The notes below the pieces were generated by a model, which was not told the origin of the DNA, did no database searches, and was given only the letters and a program-made list of their open reading frames with translations. This document shows positions 25,601 to 39,702 of a DNA stretch of 64,000 nt, piece by piece. This DNA is from Ophiodon elongatus. Lineage: Eukaryota > Chordata > Actinopteri > Perciformes > Hexagrammidae. Made by a program: the position numbers and the translations under genes. The first letter of the stretch is position 1; the number at the start of each line of letters is the position of its first letter. The stretch is taken from NCBI GenBank assembly GCA_016806645.1, contig JACSYO010000728.1, forward strand, positions 296,001 through 360,000. Direction: 5' to 3'.

Positions 25601-28600
25601 TCTCGTGTCCTCGTGTAACCCGCCGCAGAGAGCGCAGGAAAGGGTACAGGTCAATGCCTACAGTGCATGAGGTGGTTATGTGTGTGTGGGTGTCACGTGT
25701 GCCTGCACTGAGAAATATGAAATGCATTATGAAAACCAAATTTTCTTAAAAAACAGAAACAAAAAAAAAACAGGGGCGGAATGATGATGAGAATACTTTC
25801 CAAGACTCCTTCACCCTCGACAGAAATAATTAGTGTTAAGACCCGGAAGCAAGCTAGATCACGGTGCAAGATTCAACAAGTTGACCTGTGTTTTTAAAAG
25901 GAGACAAATCATCTCAACCAGATGTCTCGGCCTATGATGCCTTCAGATGAAGACAGAACGGCTCGACCAGCAAACACTGTACCTCGGTCTGGAAACCCTC
26001 GACCAAGATGGCCACCAGCAAGTTGAAGAGGACGTAGTTGCCAAAGGTCATGAGCGCGATGAAGTAGAGGGCGGCCACGGGAGTGGTGGAGGCCATGCCG
26101 TTGTATAACACCTTGTTCCAGTCCTCCTGGGTCAGGATCTGGAGAGAAGAGGAAGAAGCACAGCTTTGTTCAGCAATTGTAGTTCTTGTAGTTCAATAAT
26201 ATCGGTTTGATGAATTAGCCGCTCGCTAAGCCTCGTCCCCCCTTGAATACTGTTTCTACGCTTATCAAGCAACGCACTCATGCTGTTTAACTTTCCAACG
26301 GTGGTAGTTTAACCACTCCAAGTTCTGGGTACTCTTAAAAACTGTGGGTCAGACAGTGGTTTCATCAGCTGAAACTAGCTAGCTAAGCTAACGACACAAT
26401 GGGTGAAATAACACACAGTGGATATGCTAGTTAGGAACAGGCTTTATCAAAAGGTATCATCACACAAACTAATGTAGTTTATTGTCAAAGTGCTACGTAG
26501 ATTACTCCCGTAGGTAGAAGGCTAGTTAGCCGGACATGCTAACCTTTACAGATGACATTAGAGCACACTATGTCATGTATTCCTTACACGCCTGCTCTGT
26601 TATTCGGTTGTAGACAAAGCTCAAATCTCAAAAGCAGACGTATTGCTTCTACTGTTACTGCACAACAAACACATCACCAGACCGACGAGGTCTGGAGTGC
26701 CTCGTTCAGGTCGCTCAGCGATGACTGGACAATAACGGTCCAGTGGAACGGTCCAGTGGAACGGTCCAGTGGAACGGTCCAGTGGAACGGTCCACCGAGC
26801 GGTCGATCCTGTGATATTTCAGTGGTTGTGTGCTTGAATTTCTGGTCAGCGATCTGACTTGTATTTAAAGAACTTAAAGGCATTCTGTGCACCACAAGTT
26901 CTACATTTGAAAGGACAGAATGGTGAAATGTTAAAGACAATGAAGACTGGATCAGTGCAGCTGCATTAAACCCTCCATCATGAGAACGCTCTTGACAGTA
27001 CAATCTTCTGTGCAGCGGGACATGCTGACACTGTACATCATCTCCGCTCAGATGTTTCACTGAATTATATATGGGTGCTATATTAAGGGTGATAAATACT
27101 ATACAGTAGGCTAGATAGATAATAGATGAATGGTCCGACCTGACAGAAGGCCTAATCATTAATCCGAGGCGACATGCGGCAAGCGGCAGGCCTACTTAAC
27201 CTATAAGATATTTGGAAATGGGAATTAGATAGAGTGGAGGAAAATGAGGGGGCAAGCTAAAGGCCAGACAGGGAGGGAGAGTGAAGAGGAATATTTGATT
27301 CAATATATTATATTTATTCAGGAGGAAATTGTCTTTTCAGCCTTTCGAATGGGGACAGGTTCAGTCAGCACCAACGACACGGGCAAGGTGTTGGTGGCTT
27401 GAGGGCACTTCAGCAGGGACAGTTTGATCACACAGCAAAAGTCGGAGGTTCCAGATGGTGGACGAAGTCGCAGAGCTTCAGGTCACGCCGCTGCTAAATC
27501 GTCACCTCATATCAACAGACTGTGCAGTCGGGCGTTCAGCTGCAGCTAAATTGACCGAAACGCTGTGAAAACGTGAGCGTTTTACCGAGTACAGGAAGGG
27601 TGGGAAAGAGGGGTACATGCTCACCTGGAAGACGGTCACTATGGCCCAGAGGAGGGAGTCAAAGTTCTTCCTGTCCGGCAGGGTGTCTCCACTCTGCCCC
27701 TCGCATCCAAACTTGCAACCAAACAGATGCATCCCCAGGATACTGACGCCGGGAGAAGACAAACAGGAAACAGAGGGGTAAATGTTTACATCAGGCCAAC
27801 CCCTGTTAGATGCAGCGCAAATAAACAGAAATAAACATTCTGAAAGGACTTGTTTTGACTCCACCATACTATTAATACCCGCTGCTTGCAATGGCAGCTC
27901 AGGCAGAATATACTGAACATGAATGGCAATTACTGCCCGGGGGATTGTCACAGAAAAAAGTGTGAACGGAAGAATTCATTAGTTAGTTTTATTACACCGA
28001 AAAGCAGCAAAGGCGACGATAAACGGCATACACTGTCAGTCAGGTAATAAACAGTTATTGGTTTGTAAATAGTTGACCCATAATGCATTGTGGCAGTAAT
28101 GTTGCCAGGAAGGGAGACGAAGTGGAGTGTTTTTTTCCCCAAGTTCAGCACCATGGAGAGCGTCACAAAACCCTGTTAGTGACACCTCACACCTCAGTGG
28201 CCTCAGAAACAAAGGCACAATTTCAACCCAACTAAGAGGCATTTAAGCTACTTTGGAAATTAAAGCAACGGTTCAACGATATTTGCCTCCTTTCCGAGGG
28301 TGAGATGGGGACAATGGGGAGATTGAGCTGGCAGTTAATCAGCACATCTGAGCATGACGACTGGAGGCAAGGTGGGACCGGCTAGCCCGGCTCCGTCCAG
28401 AGGTGACTCCCCAAACTCGTCGCATCTCTTGTGTTTAATCTGTGCACTGCAGTGAAAACAAGACAAGTCCAGCGCTGCATACAGCAAGACGGCTAATCCT
28501 TGGTGTGTTTCTATTCCGAGACCAGCAGTCAGACACTGAAGCTAAACTGGGGCCGAGGGATCAATGAGCAGGCCTCTGCGGCGTCAACTTGGCAACTGTT

Positions 28601-29432
28601 CACTCAAATCAAAGGCTGTTTATATATGCATATACAAGGCTCTTGGAACTCTGCGTGTGTGTCTACTCAAGTGCACGTGTGGCCTCATATCCGTGCAGTC
28701 GGGTAATCAAACAAGCTGCTGAAATGAAGCAGCGTGTGCTCAGACATGCACGACTAACATGGAGCTTAAATCTAAAGAGAAAGTTTCTTGCTTGTGAGTG
28801 GAGATACTCGGCCCAAGTTTACCCACGAAGGTCCTCAGAGCAGTTGATTTAAGCAGGTAAACACCGTCAGCTCCGTCACCGCTGCTAGCACCACTCACGC
28901 TGCTAGCAGCGTTGACTGCTATAGCCGCCGGCTCAGCAATCGCCATGTTGAGAGCCGCGTGGAGGCAATCCCTCAATCACAGATTTGCTCTGAATTCCTT
29001 TAAGTTTACATTACATGTGATTGTTTATTTAAAGTATTTCCCATGTGACTCCCTGTTTTAGTCACTGACTTTGAACTGGCCAGTTTGTGACAGCCTTGTT
29101 TCTACTGACTCAGTCTCTGGCAGTTGTTTGACATTACTGCGTGCAGGCCAGTTAAAACATCAATTGGTTCAAAATCACGGCGACCATTTCATTCTTTCAA
29201 ATAATGATCTTTATTTGTTAGTTTATATGTTTCTTGCACACCCTCTAAGAAGATGTACCAGAGTTAGCTATTCAATTACATCGTTTTTTGAGTGTTAAAA
29301 CACTTCATAAAAAATAGCAAAAGATGTTTATCTTACTGACTAAAAGGCGTCTTTCAAAGAAAGACGCCTTTTAGTCATGCATAATAAACGTTATGGAGAA
29401 GTTCTTTAGATTTGAAGCGTAGCGTCGTGAAG

Positions 29433-29528
<96 letters not shown>

Positions 29529-30095
29529 CTCCACACATTCTGCTGAGCTCAGCAACAGGCCTAACCAGGCAGAAGGAAGGGTTGCTGACGAAAACAGGGA
29601 AGTCTTAAGTCTTGCCCCCCCCATCGACTGGTCTCCCTTCACCCGTCTGTCCCGATCACGGCTCCTCTCTTCCCATGTCGACATCACGATGTGCGGATCT
29701 ACCGATGTATTTTCATTCTGTGCTCCAAATTAGTTTCATGGCCACTGATCGAACTCCCTTCAACTTGCCTCGTCTGTTTGCCATTTAAACGTTTTTGAGA
29801 TGGCGACAGTTCACTCAGTTTCTTTCGAACCATTGTGAGATCGACACACGTGTCTTTTTCGCGGGGGTCGCCCACTCCACCTCTGCCTACCTGAAGATGA
29901 AGATGAAGAGCATGAGAAGCATGCAGAAGGTGGCCACGTTGTCCATGGTCTTCATCAGCACCACCAGCTGCCTCTGCAGGGCCGGCATGAAGCGGACCAG
30001 CTTCAGCACCCGCATCAGCCGGAAGGTCCTCAGTACCGACAGACCGCCATCCTGCTGACCCACGATCTCCCACACACTGTCCAAAGAGAGGAGAG

Positions 30096-30173
<78 letters not shown>

Positions 30174-31553
30174 CGTCATGTTCAACTCTATTATCAGATT
30201 CTGCATTCGTATGAATCTGGAGGCAACGGGTCACAATTTGTGTAAGTGTTCTGGTTTTGTAGTTCAAGTAGTATCGGCCAATCACGTTCCAGCAGGCTTT
30301 TGGTTGAATGCAGGTAAACAGACCAAATAAGCGGAACTCGTTGGCTACAATGCAATCTCGGAACCCACCGGCTATCATCTGACAATGATTCGGCTGTTAT
30401 CTAAACTCCAACTCCAGTCTTTAGTCTCAAGTTGCTAATCGGGGGCATAAACAATGAGGGGTGCTCGGAAAAGGAAGTCTTGGCCCGAATGTCCACTGGC
30501 TACACCGTAACCCCCAACATAGAGCCTCCTTGCCCCCAGAGTCTTAACCGACGTCGGACCGATAGCCGATGGGTTTTCGATGGAGAGCTAACATGACTGT
30601 ATTACAGCATTATGTTTTTCTTGTATAACAATGACTATGTTGGGGGGGTGCTCATAGGTTATGTGTTCCCAGTGGCATTATTTTAAAAAAAAAAGAGAAA
30701 GAGAAAGCTGGGAAGAAAAAGATCATGTTTTATTTCAGGGCCTTGCAAAAAAAACAAAATCCTGCTCTGCGGCTCACCTGATGACCACGATGATGCCATC
30801 GAAGATGTTGTAGGGGTTCTTGATGTAGCCGAAGGGTCCGTAGACCAAGATCTTCAGCAGCATCTCCAGAGCGAAAAGGCTGGTGAACACAATGTTGCTG
30901 ATCTCCAGCGCGTTGGTCAACTCCTCGGGCTGCAGACGGACAGACACACACACACACACACACACACAGACACACACACACACAGACACACACACACACA
31001 GACACACACACACACAGACACACAGAGACACACACACACAAACAGACAAACAGACACACAGACACATAGAGACACACACAGACACACAGACACACACACA
31101 GACACACAGAGACACACACAGACACACAGACACACACACAGACACACAGAGACACACACAGACACACAGACACACACACAGACACACAGACACACAGACA
31201 CACACACAGACACACAGAGACACACACAGACACACATACACACACAGACACAGAAGAGAGGAGGCGTTAATGCGTTAATGTTGTTGCATCGTAAGCCTTC
31301 TATCTCCACTTTTCAGGAGATTTCAGCTTGACTGCCAGCACTTTGAACTCGTTCTGGATGTGCATGTATAATAGCAAGGCGTTTGTATGACTGCAGCGAC
31401 AACACCTGCTGTGGAGAGCAAATATGCCAATGGCTGAATTCAATTCAAATATGACAAATCTGTCCTTTCACACTCATATACAATGTGCACACTCAACCTT
31501 TATCTCACACTGGGACACACACGCATGCACGCACGCACACACACACACACACA

Positions 31554-31605
<52 letters not shown>

Positions 31606-34524
31606 GCCGCTGCTGAATGTGCCTGCACAAAGCTCATCAGAGAATTGGACTGCCACTCACATCTAGATCAAACAACCGGGTGTGTATGTGCATGAAAAAA
31701 ACAAAAACAAAACAAAAAAACAGAGAAAAACAGGCAATGTAGACAGACAAGAGAAAGAACACGAGCCCAAAAAGATAAAAGGCGCGTCACATCCGAATAT
31801 GACACGGTATGTAAATCAGGCATCTATGGCATCTAATTATCGGTGAGGAGAAAAGGAGCCGGTGGGGAAGCTGTTATGTGTCTGCGGGGCTGTGCGACAC
31901 CAATGGACAGGCCTCGCGAGGCCTTTCATCTCCATGCAATAAACAGTTTACACAACACCAACGCACCCAGCACACTGCGCACGGCTCACGGGGATGGGAG
32001 GCGTAGAGGGACCCCGATCTGCGTCTGCATGTTCTCCGTCGTAAAGGTGTAATCAAATGTGCGCACACATGTGCGTGTGACTGGCGTGTGAGCGGTCTCA
32101 ATATCCCTCTGTGTGTGTGTAGGTGTGTGTGTGTGTGCGTGTGCGTGTGCGTGTGCATGTGCGTGTGTGTATAAATAGAGGCGTCGTCCCAGCAGAGCCA
32201 TTATCCCCAGGGTGAACCAGGAGGTAATGTAATGTAATGTAAACACAATGTGTGTCATTAGGCCCGTACTGGTGGGCTGCCACCAATCAGGACACACCGT
32301 GACTGTTTAAGCAGCGATTAGTCAACGCTGAGCTCGAATGCACGAGGAGAAAGGAATACGGAGACTAACATCGCCGGAGGACTAACGGCTCCTCGTGCGG
32401 CATCACGGCACCAGTTTGTATAGAGTCCCAAAAAACACGGTGAGTCGGTTGTCATGAGATATTGTTGCTGGTGTTGCTACACTGCTCCCGGGTCTTATTG
32501 GGGAAAACGGTTGTTCCAACAGGCCTGCATTAAAGTAGGAAACATTTGAAATGAAGCAGTCGTCAAAGCCACACCTTTAAAATACCAAAGTATTACAACT
32601 AACCAATCGAGGCAGCGGCAGACGAGCTACTGGTCTGTCCTGCCAGCTAAAATCATTGTTTCAGTGGCTTTGAAGAGTGCTTCTATTTCATTGTATGTGT
32701 ATATTACTTTAAAGCAGTCATGTTGGAACAACCATTTTCCCCATCTTTTATTTAGGTGGCTAAAACCAGCAGTTTACATTGCTTAGCTTCCGTTCTGGTA
32801 TTCCTGCCCGCTGCTGGGGGGCGTGCCTACCGCCATCTACTGTATACCCTGACTATGTACCTGAAATACCCCCACTTAAAAAAATGTAAAAGTTTATAAC
32901 TATCCCTTTGACACCAGCTAAAAATCTTGTTTAGTTGTAGGAACTTTTTCGGGTTTGATACCACTCAATATCTGTCCATTAAATATAAAGTTACAGCCTG
33001 CGGCTGGCTAGCTTAGCTTAGCGCACCGTAATCAGGTACATACCTCCACCCCAAAAAATGGGGAATTGTTGTTTTTACACTTTGTTTTTTAGACAACTTT
33101 TTAAAACAAAAGTCACCCCCCACCACGTTTCCAGTCTTTATGCTAAGCTAGGCTAACTTACGGCTCCTCGTAAGAGTAAGAGACATGAGAGGGGAATCGC
33201 TCTTCTCACTCAACCCTCTGCCTGAAAGCCAATAAGCCTGTTTCTAAAAAATGTATTCCATTGATGTCCATCTCTCCTTGCTGCAGTGACGTAGAAGTGT
33301 ACTCTAGGGTGTGTCAGTACGCCGTGACATCACTTCGCACATCTGCAAAAGAACACATTTCGGAGTTGTATTGAACCAATCAGGGCTGTGAAACCAAGCT
33401 TTTCAGATCACTAAATAAATGACTCACATAATGGCAGCCACTTGCAGAACTTTTTGAAATGTTGCGGTTAAGAACTTGATGTAGGTCACTCACTATGGGC
33501 TTGTGTGCTCAGCGTAAGCAGTCAGAACCAACAACTGTCGACGGAAAACTTCAATGAGAGCGTCCTGACAGCAAATCGGAGCTTGAACGAGTCAACCCTC
33601 ACAAGTCCTTGCTGAGTATTAAGTCATTGCTCCCTCAAGACGAGAACGCAACAGTCGGCCCTGAGGCAAACAGACAAGGTCCGGCAACACCGAGATGTAA
33701 CATTGCACCATAATTGAGAGCCTGAAGCTTCAAACCTGAATTTCACTGGCTTATGACAAATTACTGCACTTGTTGTCACGGACACTTTTAACAGGTCCTC
33801 ACACCTAAATGACCAAACAGGCTGCAACTGCCTTCCAAAATGACCCCTAACCCTCACACGAGCGCATTCTGATCTGCCGCCTACCGTGGTTGAGGTTTAA
33901 AGTCAGGTAACTAAAAGTACTTAAGATTAAAGATTAAGGCTACGGTTAAATTAAACCAGCAATGATTGTTGGTGGGGTGGTGGTGTGGGGGGTGGGGTGG
34001 GGGGGCACCATGGGATCGTCATGTATCATAGCATTGTGATATTCTTGTCATCCTTGTGCTAAAAACCTTCTAACTCGTCATCATGGCTTTTCTGAGCTGG
34101 GCTGTTGACTGAGAGGACGGAAATCAAACAACGAGGAGAAATAATCGGGGAATCCGATCAGTGGAGCTGACTTGACATCAGCGAAGAGCATTTCATCACG
34201 TTAGTTGTTGGGTTGGTGGAACGCCACCATGCAACACATGTGCAATGTCCAGCGGACAGAGTGCAGAGAGAGGGACATCTTTCCCCTCCTGCCTCCTTCT
34301 TAAAAAAAGAAGAAGAAGAAGCATTTGCCCAAAGCCAGCTCCCTGAAAAACAAGCTTCTGCTCTCCGTTTCATCTCACCTTCTTTGTCATCGCCTGTGTC
34401 TCTTGTGTCTGTCTCTGGCTTCACAGAACACGGACCAATCTAGTCCTTTGATCCCGCTGCTTTTTTCTGGCCTTTCATTTGTGCACTTTATGTGAACGCG
34501 GAAGCGGCAGCAAATCCTTCATGA

Positions 34525-34603
<79 letters not shown>

Positions 34604-35517
34604 GTGAGATTAAGAAAAAGTTCAAAGGGTGAACAAATGCTGCCGGGGGCTCTTGGGATGTTTGTGTGTTGTATTTCCGATGAATGCCCTCACACGCAGC
34701 TATGTGTGTGAGAAACGCGGACGCCCGTGTGAAGGCGAGTGTAAGAACACAAGTAAGCGTCACGCGTCCAGTCCAGGCCACGCCCATAAACTCCTCACCA
34801 TGTGTGCACACGCGGCCCTGCACAGACTCCCACCCATCACCACGCCCGGAGACGCACACGTCCCCACACAGCTTCAGAATGGAAGGCGATTGATAAGCCA
34901 GAACGAGAAGTACAGTTTTTATGAGGTGAAACTTGGACTGCAGACATCTGGCCTTGAGAGTCCGGGTCATTATCCCCCCAACCCCCTACCCCCCCTCCCC
35001 CCCCACACACACACACACCACTGTTTCTGCTCTGCTATTGTTCCAGCTTGTGTATTAGACATTCCTTAGACATCAATGCGAGATTACAGCGAGGGAACGA
35101 GGCCGTAAAAAGGCCTTTTTTATTCACACATCGAAATGCAAGTAAGAACTCACAAAAAAAAAAACGTGCTGCCGAAAAAAGGCGCACAGCCGTTGGCTTA
35201 TCAAACAGGAGAAATGACCAAAATCGGCAAACGGCCACTGAGGCGTGTGCAAGCTACCGAGAGGGAGATGAAACAGGAAGCGAGAGAGACGCCCTTTGGT
35301 TTCGCTCGTCGCTGCCTGTGTCCGGGGTAATGAGGCGGCGGCAGCATTAGGAGGCAACGTGTTAGATGAGGAGTAGTGTAATCTGGTTAGCGCTAATGCA
35401 ACGTCACCTAATCTGATGTGATCTAATCTAAATGGGATGCTGCACCCTGCGTGTGTGTGTGTGTGTGTGTGTGTGTTCGTGTCTGTGTGTTGGTGTCTGT
35501 GTGTGTGTGTGTGTGTG

Positions 35518-35563
<46 letters not shown>

Positions 35564-35601
35564 CGTGTCTGTGTGTTGGTGTCTGTGTGTGTGTGTGTGT
35601 G

Positions 35602-35636
<35 letters not shown>

Positions 35637-37123
35637 TGGTGTCTGTGTGTGTGTGTGTGTGTGTCTGTGTGTGTGTGTGTTCGTGTCTGTGTCTGTGTTT
35701 GCTTAATCAAGTGGTTCGCCTAGGCGTGCCACAGAAAAGGACATTTCAAGCATGGAATGGAGAATGAGCCACTCACGATTATGGGATGTTGGTTGTGATT
35801 GGAGCACTGCGGTGATGTTGTCTCAGGGCTGAATGATCTGAAAGTCTGCACCAACTCCTTAATGTATTCGATGGGAGATCTACAGAGATAATACTAATTA
35901 TAATAATAGGGAATGTATCCGGTTTTCCACGAGGGTCAGCTTTAGGGCCCCTGCTGTCTCAGCTACATGCATTCTATCTTTAAATGGAGCTGCATTTCAC
36001 ATTCTGAATATTAATATAGCAGCGAACGACTTGCTTATGTAAAGATGCAGTGGGGTGATGTCTACACGAGGAGAGAAGGCAGTCACTCTCCCTCTGTGTG
36101 GTGTGTTGTTAACCGAGCTTCTGCTTGCTTTGTTGACATGTGTTTTTTGTCGCCCTTTGGTTGGCTCGAGGCTGCTGCTCTTCACATGCTCTCTCTCACG
36201 GCGGCCACAGCCGATGGCGTTCAATCCGACCGACGGCGTCGTCGCTGAAGCGTTGGCCCCGCCCTCCTGTGTTACTTTGGGCGAATACTGTTAGCTCTGT
36301 CAGCACTTTCGCCCCATTCTGCACCGCGAGCACATTTAGCTGTGTGAGCCGTCGACATGCAATCGAAATGCTCCCAATCTGGGATCTTGCCCCCTTTAAA
36401 TTAATATCTTTTTGCATGTTGAGCACGACACACAACTCCCAAAACCAGGAGCAGCATCCGCTTTGGACTGCAAGAACTTCAACTGCCTATTTTTGTTTGC
36501 AGACAACGTACCACAGCCTGCTCGTAGTGATTGGTAGTTCATTTTGAATAAGGAATTGCATCATATATCTACATGGATTACGTTGAATAGACTTCTCTGC
36601 AGTTTAAATGCTTTTTGGTTGAACTGGATAGTATTTATTGATGTTATTTGTCCACACAAATTCCCTGTTTAAAAGTTCTGCCATTTTCAAAACTTTCCCA
36701 CATCAACTGCAGGTTATCCAATAATAAATTGGCCCTCTCTCTTCAATGATTATCTATACATATGTACAGCCATACAAAAAGCCGAATGTAAAGGGGAGAC
36801 AATGCCGACTCAGAGCAAGAGAGGAGAATTCACTAAATACAGGCAGAATGTCATTTGACATCTCACTGAACCAGGAAATAACTGAATGCAACATTTGATC
36901 ACCTCATTGATTCTCCCTTTTTTTGTTGCATCCATGGCTGGAAAAAGCCCTCCCTCCATAAACTGGGATTAGCAGGTGTTGTATTTTTGCCGTCGACGTC
37001 TCACCATTGTACAATTTGGGGAAAGAAAACACTTTTGTTCGGCCTGTCTTGGCGTGAGGCCGCTGTCTTCAGATGCCAACTCTGCATTCTTCAGGCAGGG
37101 CAGAATAAAAGCTGGGTAAACGT

Positions 37124-37192
<69 letters not shown>

Positions 37193-39061
37193 ATAATAAA
37201 GCATCAGAATGCATCAAGAGACCTTTAAACACAGACTACTGTACATTAAGTCAATAACCTATGGAAATTAAATGCGCCATCACCTTTAGCTAATGATAAT
37301 CTCAGTCCTTGCAATAACTGAACCTAATCCTACTTTTACAAATTCAAATGTCATGGCAATTTCAATTTGAAGGTGGCCGAACTTCAGGAATAAAACCAGA
37401 GATTCAATTAAACCCTCATGACCTCCGTTATGTCGATCTGTTACTCGTAGCTTCAGGAGAGATTTTCTATCGAATCCAGTGCTTTGCTTTATGCACAAAT
37501 ATACGTAAAAGCTAATGGCATTCCCATCAACCTCAGCTGTAATTTGTGATTTATGTGAAGCCCATTCGTGCTGATTAGCTGAAAGTGAACGTATTATACT
37601 CCCTAAACTTTGGAACGTTTTTCTGAGCACATAACACGCCGACATGGCATGTGGCTGTGAGGGGCTAGCGGGCCTCACAGGGCCCGCTAGCTTGGCTGAT
37701 TCTTGTGAAATTCAATAAGAGAGACATGACCACAACAGATATAACTGTTTTTTTTTAAGTACCGTGGAAGAAGAGCCACATCTGCCACTGAAATGTGGGG
37801 CGGCGACATCCACGCGACGGTTCCACCGCCACTGCTGCGAGGCAGGTGGGTGAAGCAGCTTTCATGCATTTCACAGGATATCTTTGCCTTGATACGTCAC
37901 GGCTAACGGCCGGTCTCGGAGCGCGATTCATGAGGAACACACTACAAAGTGGAAGTCCAGTCAAGCGTCGCTGGATTTCGGTGGCTAATTGCATTACTGC
38001 AAGGAAACAAGACATTTTTATTTTTTTGCGGTTGTGTTCTTGCTGGGAGTAATAAAGCGAGTCAAAGCAGTTGAGCTCCGCAAACCAAAGCTGTATGCAT
38101 TTCTGTTGTTGTGTTGGGTTGTGTTTGGTTTTTCTTCCAGTGTTTGTTGCACTGTGTGTTTGAGCTACAAGTATCTGTGGAACATGCTACAAGGACAAAA
38201 GGGTCAGCACTTCACCTCTGCTACTGGGTCCAAAAAATCTACATTTACACTCATCAGTTATTAGAAAGAAAGCCAAGTACTCTCTAACAGCAGAGCGAGA
38301 ACGCTCCCCGGGGACAGTCGTTTTCTCACTTCTGCATATTTATTCCGATAAACAAAAAGTACAAGGACCAAGGACGTATCATTGATAAGCCGTCCTCTCA
38401 CGTTGGACCTCGGCCCGAGTAGTATCAAAGACCAGGGGGGCTAGTCGGTTAGCATGCTAATTTCAGTAGATATCCCTGCAACACAATACAAAGACACCTT
38501 TGACATAACGTCAACACTGCAACCTCTTCACATTCTGTTTGTAATAGTATTTATTTTAAAACTAAAAGTGTGATCAGATCGTACACATGGCGCTCTTCAA
38601 TGTCAATCCCAAACTCTTGATCCCTGAAGCATGCCCCCTTTTTCAAAGTGATCCTTCCAACCATCAGCGCGTATCACTGTTAACACAGAGGCTCCGTACA
38701 CTTTCTGGCTAACTTTCAAGGTCGGTGAAGTCAAACCGTCGCCTGAGGAAAACGGGACCCGAAAGTGACTTTCGGACCACTCTGTGCTCATGTAAGCAGC
38801 CACGCGCTGACTCAATATTCATGTCGGTGCTAAAAGGCTTCCACTATGACAGCGGCAGCGATTCCCAAAACAGGAACCGTGCATTTCACCACATCTCCCC
38901 TGACGCGCCCGTCCTCGCTATACGCCTCTTGACTTCTCCTCGAGCTATTTTAGGCCTCGCCGGGCATTCATCGAGGGGGAGCGGAAAGACTGGCTGGAGA
39001 CGGTGGGAAGACGGGGACGACTGGCCATGCAGACGGGGGGGGGAAGTTCCTTATGTAAAGT

Positions 39062-39123
<62 letters not shown>

Positions 39124-39666
39124 GAGGGTGACCTTCCCAAGTAAACAGACTACGAGCTGTGTCACATAGTTGGCCGAGGCACAACTATTCCATCAGCTCC
39201 GCCATAAATGGTAACGCTCTGAAACTGCGCGGAGAGATAAAGCAGACGCCCTCTCCTCGCTCGTCCGACCCGTCTGCTTCCACTCTCCTACCCGTCACCC
39301 CCTCTGTCCTCGCCTCCGAGTCCTTACACTCTGTCAACCCTATCCAACACTCCATTTAATCATCTCTTTATCCCTCCGTCCCCCCTGTGTCGCGCACACA
39401 TCTTACATGCGCTGTACTTGCCTCTTCCTGCTGCCCTCGACGTTTCCCCCCGGGCAGCAGTTCAAGAGATAGGCAGCAGACAGGGAGGCTCTGCTGTGTG
39501 TCACGGACAGCGAGGGCTTTGGGCCCCGTCGCTCCATAAGCACCGGCTGAGTTGGGGGGTAACAACATGTCTGTGTTCGAGGGATGTGGGGATGTCTGAT
39601 GTACTCAAGAGGCCGGTCTATATCTCAGGAGACGGGTCACGGCAGCTGACTGTCCATGTATGTGAG

Positions 39667-39702
<36 letters not shown>

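Larger units (their letters stand above)
27743..29890 (-). other. intron between exons 7 and 8
   Basis: A 2.1-kb intron carrying a 39-bp perfect hairpin (29338-29376) and a long GT array (29437-29527). No exon was recognised. Confidence 0.8.

Noticed and set aside
30730..31309. Long Cys-Val / Thr-His open frames over CA/GT arrays (also at 35430, 52000, 29400 and elsewhere)
   Set aside because: These are translations of dinucleotide repeats; only the short channel segment at the edge of some of them is real exon.
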